Positions 44,471 through 55,362 of a stretch of 64,000 nucleotides of DNA are shown one piece after another. The position numbers and the translations under genes were made by a program. Position 1 is the stretch's first letter. Every line of letters starts with the position of its first letter. A model generated the notes under the pieces. The model was not told the DNA's origin and made no database searches. It saw only the letters and a list, made by a program, of their open reading frames with translations. Origin of the DNA: Locusta migratoria. Its lineage: Eukaryota > Arthropoda > Insecta > Orthoptera > Acrididae. The DNA lies in the NCBI GenBank assembly GCA_026315105.1, contig CM048748.1, positions 24,146,078 through 24,210,077 of the forward strand. The letters are read 5' to 3'.

Positions 44471-45720
44471 TACACTGGCCAAAAAAATTAGGGGATCATT
44501 TGACATGTCTGTGTTATGAAGTATTGACATCGTCAGAAAGAACTAAAATGGTTCCATGTCTTTATGCCGGTTCTGTGGAGTGGAGACAATGTTATGGTAA
44601 CCGAGATGGTGGTAATAACAGAACGTTGCTGCCTAAGGGGTAGTTGTTGACTGGAATTTATTGTATTAAACAAGTAGTTGGGTTCAGACACTGTAGTGAG
44701 CAGGTAGTGAAATGCAACGACAACGCGACTTACTCAAAGCTATGGCATGGAGAGCCACAGGAAGGTTGGAAGCGGGACAGACGCAGAGGGAAATTGCTGT
44801 AGCTCTTTAAGTATTAACATGATTTAAGAAAACATGAACCGTTAAGAGAAGACAAGGGCAAGGTCGTTCACTGGTAACATCAACAAGACATGACCGTTAT
44901 CTCTGGTTAATAGCCCGTTGAGTCAGGATTCAAGGCACCCTCCAGGCACCAACATAACGCTCAATATATCTAAAAAAATGTTCAAATGTTTGTAGAACTT
45001 ATGGGACTTGACTACGGGGTCATCAGTCCCTAAGCTTACAAACTACTTACGAACTAGCTAATACTAAGGACGGCACAAATATCCAGGCCTGAGGGGGGAT
45101 TCGAACTCCCGACCGTAGTAGCCGTGCAGACCGTGACTGGAGCGTCTCAGTCCAAATGTTCAAATGTTTGTTAAGCTTATGGGACTTAACTACGGGGTCA
45201 TCAGTCCCTAAACTTACAAACTACCCATGAACTACTTACGAACTAGGACGGCACAAATATCCATGCCCGAGGGGGGATTCGAACCCCCGACCGTAGTGGC
45301 CGTGCTGACCGTGACTGGAGCGCCTCAGTCACCTCGGCCACCGTGGCCGGCTCAATATCAACAGTCCGAAATCGAGTTCGTCAATGTGGACTCTACGCAC
45401 GGATGTCTATGGTATGTGTCCCATTAAAATCACTACACAGTTTAGCCTTCAGAAACTGAGCGCATTAACATTATGATTGCAGTCGTAACGAACGGGGCCG
45501 GGATCTGTACACAGATTAGTCAGCCTTTGGGGTTCAGCCGGGCAATCGTAGTTCCTTCATTTGAAAATATCGCGTAACTCGGAACAATCCTGCTTAGGCA
45601 CAGGAAACGTTATCGCATCATTGTGGTGGACAATTGAAGTGGGGAGGAGTCATTATTGGCGGACGTACGAGCCTCTGTGTTGTTCAGAATGGTACTTTGA
45701 GTACATTTTTTCCAGAAAAT
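44471..45720 (+). mobile_element. Tc1/mariner-type DNA transposon remnant
   Basis: Starts TA then CACTGGCCAAAAAAATTAGG at 44473, a plausible 5' inverted repeat. A degraded transposase frame follows: WRATGRLEAGQTQREIAVAL (helix-turn-helix) near 44740, RRQGQGRSLVTSTRHDR near 44860, and after the SINEs ISTVRNRVRQCGL and a GGRTSLCVVQNGTL-like segment near 45660. A related copy lies at 57370-58305. The 3' terminal repeat was not found. The element carries a SINE dimer at 44968-45349. Confidence 0.65.
44968..45349 (-). mobile_element. dimeric SINE-A insertion
   Basis: Two minus-strand copies head to tail: 44968-45152 (lacking the last part of its head, breaking at CGTCTCAGTCC) and 45153-45349 (complete, ending CCGTGGCCG). 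One duplication, GCTCAATAT at 44959-44967 and 45350-45358, flanks the pair. They therefore entered together, or one formed by recombination or insertion at the edge of the other. Confidence 0.8.
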
Positions 45721-46124
45721 TTACTTTCCACTGAGTACTATTCATTTTAGAGAACAAATAACATTTTTCTTGTACATTAGTCTTCTTAAGTGTAACATTA
45801 ACATGCAGAAACACAAATCACCAGCAAAAATGACAATAAAATGGTAGTTTCCTAGCGTTGGTCAAAAATGGTACTACTAAGGGTACAGAAAAATCAGGTA
45901 CTTCTAGTGTTAAACACTTTCCTCTGCACGCAGTATGATAACAGATTTATTTCCTTATAGCAGTCTGATATTATCCACCTGAGGTTCCGGCGGGCCCAGG
46001 CACTTGACTGGCTTGGAGACCACATGACGCTTGCGCCACGGGAGTTTTGCTCCCCGCCCCCCTCCTCCTCACAGGACTGCTCACAAGTATAAATATGGGA
46101 TCATTCGTCCTTTTGTTGCCATAC
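45721..46124. other. unassigned DNA
   Basis: No recognisable feature. Confidence 0.4.
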
Positions 46125-47245
46125 GAGATTGGCTCCTTCAGATGGACGAGAACCCACTAAACTACAGGTTTATTTCATTGACGTCAATTTCCAACGCGGT
46201 TTTGGAACATATCCTGTATTAAAATATTATCAATTATCTCGAACAGAATGATCTATTGACCCAAGGTCAACACTGATTTATGTGAAACAGAACTAGCTAT
46301 TTACCCACACGATGTGATGCTATCCACGAGGGATCACAAATTGATTCCGTATTTCTAGATTTCCAGAGGGCTTTTGACACCGTACCTCATAAACGACTTT
46401 TAATCAAACTGCGTGATTATAGAATATCGCCTCAGATTTATGACTGGATAGGGGATTTCCTGTCAGAGAGGACACAGTTCATAGTAATCGATGGTAAGGC
46501 ATCGACTAAAACAGACGTGATATCCGGCGTTCCAAAGGGTAGTCTTCTTTATTTACATAAACGACTTGTGAGCAACCCTCTTAGGTTGTTTGCAGATGAA
46601 GTCGTCATTTACCGTCTAGTAAAATCATCTGAAGATCAAAACGAACTGCAGAACGATTTAAATAAGATATCAGTATGGTGTAAACATTGGAAATTGACTC
46701 TCAATAATGAGAACTGTCAAGTGGTCCACATCAGTACGAAAAGAAATCCGTTAAACTTTGTTTACAATTTAAATCAATCAAATGTGAAAGCCGTTAACTT
46801 CTCTGAATACCTAGTAATTACTACTACATCAGACTTAAACTGGAAAGACGAGATAATGTCGTAGGAAAGGCAAACCAGAGACTGCGTTTTATTGCCAGAA
46901 CAGTTAAAAGATGTAACAGAACTACTAAAGAGACCGCATACACTACGCTTGTCCGTACTCATTTAGTGTGTTGCTACCCAGTGTATTGCTATCCTTATCA
47001 GGTGGGTTTGACGGAAGTCATCGAAAGAGTGCAAAAAAGGGCAGCTCGTTTTGTATTGTCACGATACAGGGGAGACAGCGTCACGGAAATGATACAGGAT
47101 CTGGGTTGGGAATCATTACAATGGCGTTTATCGCTGCGGCGTGGTCTGCTTACGAAATGCCAATCGCCAACGTTCTCCTCCGAATGCGAAAATATATTGA
47201 TACAAACGATAACTCGCTGTTCCTATAATTTCCACATTAATTAGT
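46125..47245 (+). mobile_element. CR1/Daphne-like LINE fragment
   Basis: Same family as the copies at 1-810 and 17-19 kb. Translation gives NYLEQNDLLTQGQH, FLDFQRAFDTVPHKRLLIKL (catalytic D), DWIGDFLSERTQF and GVPKGSLL. Next come LRLFADEVVIYRLVKSSED (FADE instead of FADD, so the second aspartate is lost) and VHISTKRNPLNFVYNLNQSN. Near 47030, VQKRAARFVLSRYRG follows. The usual GTAGAT tail is not seen, so the 3' end is missing. Internal deletion after GSLL. Confidence 0.8.
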
Positions 47246-47691
47246 CACTAAATGTAGTACGAATTTTACAACATGGCTAGTAAAAAGTAATATTTTATTT
47301 CACGTTAAAATCAGCCTAGAGTAACATTCTCTCATTACTATGCTTCAAATACATTCGTTCGCAGCAGCAGCATTATAATTGAGTCGTATAAAATCGATTA
47401 ATGCCAGAAATGAGTTGTAATCAGACATGTTTCATTTTCATCTCCACATACTTACGACGATTTTAACTCGTTTCGCAAGCGGATTTTGGTTTATCGTCAA
47501 TAATTAAAAGCTAAATACAATTTTGTCTCACTAATTGTAAAACATTTTTGTTATTATCATCTTGAACATTATCATCTTGCAGCAGCAACTATTTAACATA
47601 ATGTACTTACTGTATTAGACTTCAGTCGCACCAGTTGTATTAAATAACTGAACTTCGTCTACATTTCGAATACCACTGTTTTCAAAAATGT
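47246..47691. other. unassigned AT-rich DNA
   Basis: No recognisable feature. Confidence 0.4.
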
Positions 47692-47895
47692 TGTTCAAAT
47701 GTTTGTTACGCTTAAGGAACTTACCTGCAGGGTCATCAGTCCCTAAACTTACAAACTATTTATGTACTACCTTATATTAATGACGACACAAACATCATGC
47801 CACGGAGGGAGGGGGGCTGGATTCGAACCCCCGACCGCAGCGGCCGTGCAGACTGTGACTGAAGCGTCGAAGACCGCTCGGCCACTACGGACGGC
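47692..47895 (-). mobile_element. SINE-A family copy
   Basis: From TGTTCAAATGTTTGTTACGC to CGGCCACTACGGACGGC on the plus strand, with the box B side GGATTCGAACCCCCGACCG. A small insertion, GGAGGGAGGGGGGC, precedes box B. Confidence 0.85.
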
Positions 47896-48227
47896 CCTTT
47901 GCTATTTATCACTTCCATTCTGAACAATAAAAAGTAACATAGCAGCTAACCGCTATGGCCTGCCGAAGTGTGTCCGATGCCGATTTGACCTGTGGACATT
48001 TCTGATGAAGACGACCTTAGTGGGTCTAAATCTAGATAAGAATCCAACGGTTGGGAATGATTCTTATACTCTGTATTTTTTATTGTTACAAATGTATACC
48101 AACTAACTGTAGCCTAACGCAGTTAGTAGTTAGACGAAGGAGAAGAACATGGGCTACATCTTGGAATCAAGCTCATACCCTGGTTAGACAACACAGGTGG
48201 AGGTTTAAGAGGACCTACATGAATATA

Positions 48228-48756
48228 CAGGATGAATCACCTAACACTTGCACTGCAAATATTGCGGAAACGGCAAGTGCGATTTATGTGCGGTTTTCAA
48301 AGAATGGATTGGTAGTCAAGGATTTGTATTGTTAGCCAATAAACAAATTGTAAAAATACCTAAAAAGGGTATTTTTATGCAAACATAAACAGTGTACAAA
48401 GAATTTTGAATGAATGGCCGAGTGGATAGCCCCAGCCAGTCACCTACGCTCTCGCAGTCTCCACCCCCAAAACTTTGAATGGCTGTAGCTGCCAAACTAA
48501 ACGTGATAAAAATGTTATTCAAAATTATTTGTACACAGCTGGTGTCAAAAATTACAGTGTATGATAGAAACCACCTTTGTTCCATTTAAAAAAAATTATA
48601 TTTGCATAAAAATAAACTTTATAGGTATTCTTACAATCTGTCTATTGGCTAACAACACGAATCCTTGACTACCAATCTATTCAATGAAAACCGCACATAA
48701 ATCGCACTATCCGTTTTTGCAATACTTGCGGTGCAAGTGTTAGCTGATTCACCCTG
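48228..48756. mobile_element. 529-bp foldback MITE-like element
   Basis: Arms 48228-48388 and 48594-48756 are inverted copies about 160 bp long with roughly 85-90 percent match by eye. Termini CAGGATGAATCACCTAACAC and, on the opposite strand, CAGGGTGAATCAGCTAACAC. The 205-bp centre has no coding sequence. No clear target-site duplication, so the superfamily is unknown. Confidence 0.8.
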
Positions 48757-48880
48757 CTAAAAGATTTGAGAATGATGTCAAGGATGTATATACAAATACC
48801 GAGCATTATTAGCAATGGCGAAGTACTGCCGGATTTAATACTGCAATGGTCACTCCCATGGTCCATGGGTTACATCACAT

Positions 48881-48922
48881 CCACCCCCATGAACCACAGA
48901 CATTGCCGAGGTGGGATGGCTT
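48881..48922 (+). mobile_element. 5' end of RTE copy D, cut by the Foldback-like element
   Basis: CCACCCCCATGAACCACAGA and onward matches the start of RTE copy A (39938). The RTE sequence breaks off at GGATGGCTT and resumes after 61493. Confidence 0.8.
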
Positions 48923-51088
48923 ACCTCCGTGAACCTGGCACCCCACATAACGAAATCGCTTTTTACTTTATACAATCTTAAAGAGCTTCGTTTGTAGTGG
49001 ATTGTAGTACCAAAATTTTTGTTTGTAGTTTTTCGGAAAAAAAAATTATGAGTCAATCAAAAAATAGCCAGCACCCCACTTTTACGAAATAAAATTCTAA
49101 TGGATGATATGTGTGGGGAATCGTTTGTAGTGGTTTGTAGTGAACGAATTTTCGTTTGTAGTAACTTGTATACCCCACAAAACGTGTTCAAAATGGAAGG
49201 CGCGAGGCCCATACTGCTGTGCACTGCACACACTGGCAGTACCCCACTTTCAAAAAATTTAATTCTAAAGGATGATATGTGTAGGAAATAATGTGTAGAG
49301 GTTTGTAGTGAACGAATTTGCGTTTGTAGTAACTTGTATATCCCACAAAACGTGTTCCAAATGGAAGGCGCGAGGCCCATACTGCTGTGCACTGCACCCA
49401 CTGGCAGCACCCCACTTTCAAGAAATTTAATTCTAAAGGATGATATGTGTAGGAAATAATGTGTAGAGGTTTGTAGTGAACGAATTTGCGTTTGTAGTAA
49501 CTTGTATATCCCACAAAACGTGTTCAAAATGGAAGGCGCGAGGCCCATACTGCTGTGCACTGCACCCACTGGCAGCACCCCACTTTCAAGAAATTTAATT
49601 CTAAAGGATGATATGTGTAGCAAATAGTGTCTAGAGGTTTGTAGTGAACGAATTTTCGTTTGTAGTAACTTGTATATCCCACAAAACGTGTTCCAAATGG
49701 AAGGCGCGAGGCCCATACTGCTGTGCACTGCACCCACTGGCAGCACCCCACTTTCACGAAATTTAATTCTAAAGGATGATATGTGTAGGAAATAGTGTCT
49801 AGAGGTTTGTAGTGAACGAATTTTCGTTTGTAGTAACTTGTATATCCCACAAAACGTGTTCAAAATGGAAGGCGCGTGGCCCATACTGCTGTGCACGGGG
49901 TTGGAACACTTGCGCGGAGTGACACTTGCGCGGAACCCGGGGCCTTTGGGGCGGCTAATCGCTTTTCCTGGGTACAGGCCCACCAAGAAGTCTAGCACTG
50001 CTGTTGTCAAGTTTCCACACTGTCAACATAACACGAAAATCAGTGAAATTGCACAACCCTTTGCAAGCTGAAGAGCAATATAGTGACTTGTTCTAACTAC
50101 ATATTAATCCGTTGAGTGTTCCTCCTGTAAACAAAAAGGTATTTTAATAGTGATAATGTTTTTGAGAGTTAGTCTCTGCTACTACAAGACTATGACTTTC
50201 CACAGTCATACCTCCTAAAAGCATATTATTCAGAACACTAAGCATATCAAGACACCTGTGCAAGCAATAAGTATATTAGGCATCCTGCACAGATACGTTG
50301 ATGTAATTGACCGCTATGTAGTTAACCCCACTATCGCGCAACTTCCATCTCTTTAAAAATAGCTACTATGCTTTTTAATAGGAGATGCAACCTTAAACCT
50401 TCAATTAAAAAAACGTTAATAATAAGTCAATGAGTATTTTACTTACTTAAAGCGTTTATTCGTAGACCCCAAAACGATTTGGCTGTATTCGAATTACAAA
50501 TACATACGGAATGTGTAAGGGAATGTCACACGCCGAAAAATGCTAAAGATGAATTCTATTTTCCATCACCGTCATATAGAACCATTTTTACTCCGAACTT
50601 GGCAGAAACCAACAGGGAGAAATAAGTTGCAAGACTTCCAGGAAAAATGAAGCGAAATTGGCAGCCAATAGTTGGTTATAAATTACATTGCCTGTTAACT
50701 GTATAAATTACGGAATACGCGGAAATACTGTTCAGTACAGTCAAAAAGGTATAAGGTAATAGGCAGTGGTTTACAATCAGATATCCGTATCACTCTCCTC
50801 CTGAATAAGTCTGTTTGAAGATTTATATTCAGAACATTCAAGAAAAAGGTGTTGAAACTATAAGAAGCAGCTCATTTACTCAGGAAGGGAAAACATTATG
50901 GTGCCCGTAAATTTGAATGGCTGTATCTCTTGTAGTCACATTTAATTTTTGATAAAATGTTAAAATCCAATAAACCAGAATTTTGTTTTTCTAAACTCAG
51001 TGCCACTTTTTTTGTCGAAATTTTTGCAGGAAGTAGTCTTGACGTGATTTCATACTTCTATGCATTAATATTATCAAACATGTAATTT

Positions 51089-51251
51089 GTGTCACAAATT
51101 GCGCGACCGGTCCGGTCAGAGGTTCGAGTCCTTCCTCGGACATAGGTATGTTTGTTTGTACTTTGCCTAAGTTATTTTAAGTAAGATTAAGCAGTGTGTA
51201 AGTCTAGCGACCAATGATCTAAGTAGTTTGGCCGCATAAGACTACACATAT
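51089..51251 (+). mobile_element. tRNA-derived SINE (SINE-A relative), degenerate
   Basis: Box B AGAGGTTCGAGTCCTTCCTC, body CCTAAGTTATTTTAAGTAAG and tail GTCTAGCGACCAATGATCTA. Flanking ACATGTAATTT (51078-51088) and ACACGTAATTT (51252-51262) are the target-site duplication with one mismatch. Confidence 0.75.
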
Positions 51252-51765
51252 ACACGTAATTTATTTATTTCATAACCACATTTAAGTACTAATAATTAAA
51301 GAAACTTAAAAGAGAAATTTGAAGTAAACACTGAAAACAAATGATTGATATTTCTCATGATATGAATGCACACAACCGTTGTCTTATGTCTTGTGAATGT
51401 ACCTACAAATTCTGCCATATGAAAATTGTAGTGTGAGTTCCAAATATGTTTTTTCTGTAATAACATTAAAAACATATTAAAAATTCAGAACTCGAAAATC
51501 AGTGAAGTTTTCGACTTCAAGCGTTTTGTGTTGCTACAGCATTACATAGTAGACACGATTTTAAAATTTGGTTGCTATCGCCAAAGTAGACGAAACGTTA
51601 AATTTTTTGGTGTAATCTTCGCCGTGTAGACTGTATGTTGTAGAAGTCTACGTCGAACCTAATCATACCTCTGAGGAGAGAACGTTGTTTGCACTTCTGC
51701 GTTTCCAGTCGGCTGTGCTGTGCTACGTAACGACATCGTACCGTTCCACTTTACCGAGAGCTATA

Positions 51766-51819
51766 TATGTGTTGGTGTGATGTCTGTTTTTTCGAAATAA
51801 GACATCACACCAATACATG
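51766..51819. repeat. 20-bp hairpin
   Basis: TATGTGTTGGTGTGATGTCT (51766-51785) and AGACATCACACCAATACATG (51800-51819) pair with two mismatches or wobbles across a 14-base loop. Confidence 0.85.
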
Positions 51820-51897
51820 TGTCATTTAGACGCAAAGATTCTGGGTTCTGGTTTCATCGCTAACGCGATTAACAACGTTAGACCTCGTGTGTAAACA

Positions 51898-52097
51898 AAA
51901 TGTTCAAATGTTTGTATAGTCTATGGGACTTAACTACGGGGTCATCAGTCCCTAAACTTACAAACTACTTATGAACTACTTACGAACTAGGACGGCACAA
52001 ATATCCATGCCCGAGGGGAGGATTCGAAACACCCGACCGTAGTGGCCGTGCAGACCGTGACTGGAGCGCCTTAGTCTCCTCGGCCACCGCGGTCGGC
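51898..52097 (-). mobile_element. SINE-A family copy, intact-looking
   Basis: From AAATGTTCAAATGTTTGTAT to CGGCCACCGCGGTCGGC, with a perfect 11-bp duplication GTGTGTAAACA at 51887-51897 and 52098-52108. Close to the copies at 37019 and 45153, so probably among the youngest SINEs here. Confidence 0.9.
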
Positions 52098-52159
52098 GTG
52101 TGTAAACACTTAAAGGTTATGAGTGCCACTGGAAAAATGCATAAGTAACACCTGTTGTT

Positions 52160-52203
52160 TGAGACTTGAAGATGACCTGAAATTAGCCGAAATCGATATC
52201 TCA
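52160..52203 (+). ncRNA. hammerhead-ribozyme-like motif (f)
   Basis: TGAGA (52160-52164) and TCTCA (52199-52203) can pair around CTTGAAGATGACC, a decayed hairpin and GCCGAAATCG. The core has TTGAAGA in place of CTGANGA, so it is probably inactive. AATAAAC follows. Confidence 0.3.
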
Positions 52204-53224
52204 TAATAAACATAAGGTGTAGCTGTCTATATTTCATAATGCTATTCCTAACATATTTAAAAGCTGCTCAAAACCACCTACAAAAAACCTTTATAAATGA
52301 GATTGTATATAATTCCACGATCAAATTGTGTTTTAGTTATTTGTAGTAATACACCCAAAGATCTGCCCTTGCTTTTAGTGACTTGATCAGCTGTTTATTT
52401 TTAGAGGTGTTACTAGGGACAGGAAAAATTCGCATTTGCGATAAATGCGAATATAGATGCGAATTCTGACTCAAAATGCAGTAAATCCGAAATTGTAGTT
52501 AGCAACAGTTGCGCTCAATTCCGATTTCATCACATTCCTCTTCACATGGTGCTGTATTGTAAATCGAGTGATATTTGTATGACGTGTTATCTCCCTGTTG
52601 AATGAGGCTGTGATATCTCCGGGCCGTTACTACTGCTCCACCTCGCTCGGTGGGCCTTTCCTTGAATACGGCACAGGTAGCGGCTGGAGGGCGAGGAGTA
52701 GGGGTGGTGTATCCCTACTTCTGGAACACCCTGTTCGCTACCTGCAGCGTCCGGGTCTCCGCGCAAGTGTCTACAAATTCCCTTTCCGCGCAAGTGTCAC
52801 TCCGCGCAAGTGTCACAAACTCGCTGTGCACTGCACCCATTGGCAGCACCCCACTTTCAAGAAATTTAATTCTAAAGGATGATATGTGTAGGAAATAGTG
52901 TGTAGAGGTTTGTAGTGAACGAATTTTCGTTTGTAGTAACTTGTATATCCCACAAAACGTGTTCAAAATGGAAGGCGCGTGGCCCATACTGCTGTGCACT
53001 GCACCCACTGGCAGCACCCCACTTTCAAGAAATTTAATTCTAAAGGATGATATGTGTAGGAAATAGTGTCTAGAGGTTTGTAGTGAACGAATTTTCGTTT
53101 GTAGTAACTTGTATATCCCACATACACGAGCTTCATGCTCTGCGTGCTGTTGGCTACCTACTTGCGGAGGATTTATTTTTTACTCGCTTGAATAGTTTCT
53201 GTTGTTTGATTGAATGTGTTTAAT

Positions 53225-53385
53225 TTTTTTTACATGTAGTTGTACGAAAAAAATCTGTCTCAGAAATAGCCTGCTTCCCATTTTGAGGAAATTAAGTGTA
53301 ATGTTTGGTTTGTGGTGGTATCGTATGTAATTTTTGCAGTGAACGTATTTCTGTGTATAGGTCTTTTTAACTGTCCGGCCATTTT
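53225..53385. repeat. diverged copy of the terminal-repeat unit
   Basis: ATAGCCTGCTTCCCATTTTG, then GAGGAAATTAAGTGTAATG and GCAGTGAACGTATTTCTGTG parallel AGCCAGCACCCCACTTTTAC and its neighbours in the outer arm (49055-49160), in the same orientation. It is much more diverged than the array units, so it is an older relative next to the left arm. Confidence 0.6.
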
Positions 53386-53929
53386 TCTTTTCTTCCTCGA
53401 TAAAGAGGTCGCGCTGGATTCTTCTGCCAGTTGCAGGGAGTTCATGGGAAAGCATGCAGTCTGTGTGGAGGATATTGGTAGACGTCTGCTGGGATGCGGA
53501 TATCCGCGGATTTCTACAGTATATTTTACTGTTTCGGATCAAATTGTGAGCAACGCAGATATTCTCTTGTTATCTGAGGATAAAGAGCGAGGTTCTGCCC
53601 ATTACGTCTGTGGAAATGTTAGTGGATATTCTCGGAATCCATGCAGGGCTCAGGTAGAGCGGAAGTCTGTTGTCCTCATCCCCTGGCCACAGCCACAGAC
53701 AAATATATGTTACTCTGTGCCACAGCGGACGTAGCTGTACCCAAGGGACCTGCGCCTAATCCGTTTACGTGACCGTGTCTTACCTGCGGTCTCTCAAGTG
53801 CTCTCTGGTTGGCAAACCGGCCCACTGCCCACCACATATGACATGCCAAATTTTCGGTGCCTTCGTTTAGTGCTTTGTAGTGACCGAGTGACAATGTATA
53901 TTGCAAGGAATACCGTGACAGTTCTTTCT

Positions 53930-54310
53930 TAAAATTAACATGACATCAACGGATATTACATCGCGTAAAGTGAAAAGAGGTGATTCGGCATTACTCAAGT
54001 AAAACAAATTGAAATCGTCAAGTTGGATAAGAAATTGGATACTTATTTGAAGATATGGGAAAGATCAACGACAAAGTAGCTTGTTTTGCGTGTAAAAAAG
54101 TATATTCTTACACTGGGCACAAAAGTAGAACTTCAAATTACCTGTAACATTCGTGTTAGACAGGACAAAGTAGCGTAATTAGTTATTAAAATCCCATGAT
54201 AGATGCAAAAGTTCCTGAAGTTCCGCCAAATATGAAGACAACCGCGACCGAAAAACTTATGAATCTTTTGTAGCAAAGGCATTTTACCGTTCTAAGTTGC
54301 GTGTGGATCT
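53930..54310 (+). pseudogene. hAT transposase N-terminal (BED zinc finger) remnant
   Basis: Around 54076-54159 the frame reads VACFACKKVYSYTGHKSRTS, NYL, stop, HSC. The two Cys (C-x2-C at 54082 and 54091) and the H-x-C pair (54148, 54154) are those of a BED-type DNA-binding finger. Upstream, KLDKKLDTYLKIWERS in another frame is compatible with the region before the finger. Downstream the catalytic domain is not visible. BED fingers bind the element ends in hAT transposases. Confidence 0.65.
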
Positions 54311-54816
54311 GGGTTTCTCGTGAGGGGCAGATTCCTATAGATGTGGTGGCATATTTGATGCACTATGTGTTTTATAGTCATTTAATTATGCCAATAACCG
54401 TCACGAAAGAGCAAGCAATATGTTGGCATAGTTTCATCGCAGCCGAATGAACTGTACAGCCGCGCATAAACATACAAACAAACCTTAACGTTTCTGTGTT
54501 AGAGAAACGATGACATAGGTAGTAAAGATTGACAATAGCATTTTATAGCAACTTTCATAATCAGATACGGTGTACGGTCAAAGTAACGTATTTAGGAAGA
54601 TACACAATGTTAGTTGTATAGTCTGGACGTAGCTGCAGCTGATAGTCTCTTTTTGCTGACAGTTACCAGTTAGAAGTAGACGGCAGTTTTAACACTTGAA
54701 ATGACATGCTTTGCGTTGTGTCACATATCCTCTAGTGTGTTAATATGGGGAGAAACAAGTGTCCCTTTTGTAATACTCCGAAAGAACCGTTTCTTTTTAA
54801 ATGTAAACACAGTAAA

Positions 54817-55009
54817 TATTCAAATGTTTGTAAATCTATCGGACTCAATTGCTACTACTTTGCTACAATTGGTTACTACTTATATTAAGGTAAACTAACC
54901 TAAGAACAGCACACACATCCATGCCCGAGGGAGGATTCGAACCTCCGGCGCGGAAGGCCTCGCAATCCGCAACGTGACGCTCCAGACCACTCGGCTACTC
55001 CCGCGCGGC
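54817..55009 (-). mobile_element. SINE-A family copy inside the hAT remnant
   Basis: TATTCAAATGTTTGTAAATC to TACTCCCGCGCGG. Perfect 12-bp duplication AAACACAGTAAA at 54805-54816 and 55010-55021. Same subfamily as the copy at 28671 (GGAGGATTCGAACCTCCGGC head). Confidence 0.9.
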
Positions 55010-55159
55010 AAACACAGTAAAATCACCTCTATGCCGATCAGTTTTAACCACTGAAATTTATGAAAATGCCTGTATTAAACAGCTGACATAGTGCTCCGAC
55101 CACACGGGCTCCGAAGCGCTACTGTGTGTGTCCGGAGCGCCAATATTTTCCTGTTTGGA

Positions 55160-55362
55160 ATTCAAATGTTCAAATGTTTGCTAAGCGTATTGGACTTAAC
55201 TACGGGGCCATCAGTCCCTAAACTTACAAACTACCTATGAACTAACTGATACTAATGAGAGCAGAAGCATCCATGCCCAAGGGGGTATTCGAACCCCCGA
55301 CGGGGAACGGCCTCGCACAGCGGAGCGTAACCGCTCAATACGCTCGGCCGGTCCGCCGCGGC
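55160..55362 (-). mobile_element. SINE-A family copy inside the hAT remnant
   Basis: ATTCAAATGTTCAAATGTTT to CGGTCCGCCGCGGC. TCCTGTTTGGA (55149-55159) and TCCTGTTTTGGA (55363-55374) are the duplication with one extra T. Head type matches the copy at 24931. Confidence 0.88.

Larger units (their letters stand above)
49897..52824. mobile_element. 2.93-kb inverted-repeat element inserted in the left arm
   Basis: CTGTGCAC at 49889-49896 and 52825-52832 is an 8-bp duplication (9 bp if the preceding G is counted) of one array-unit position. Both ends carry tandem 16-bp motifs in inverted orientation: GACACTTGCGCGGA twice near 49908-49935 and CCGCGCAAGTGTCACT-type copies near 52755-52813. An AGGCCCACC block lies further in at both ends. 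The duplication length and T/A positions fit hAT, but the extreme termini match poorly and no transposase is seen. Interior: two SINEs, a hairpin and a hammerhead-like motif. Confidence 0.6.
48923..53122. repeat. left terminal inverted repeat (interrupted)
   Basis: Landmark ATACTGCTGT recurs at 49211, 49379, 49547, 49715 and 49883, exactly 168 bp apart. The fifth unit is cut after CTGTGCAC by a 2.9-kb insertion and resumes at 52825. The array ends near 53122 after TTGTATATCCCACA. Units contain repeated GTTTGTAGT motifs. Confidence 0.85.

Noticed and set aside
49057..50010. 317-codon minus-strand open frame in the left arm
   Set aside because: Same repeat by-product as in the right arm, running into the nested insertion at its N-terminal end.
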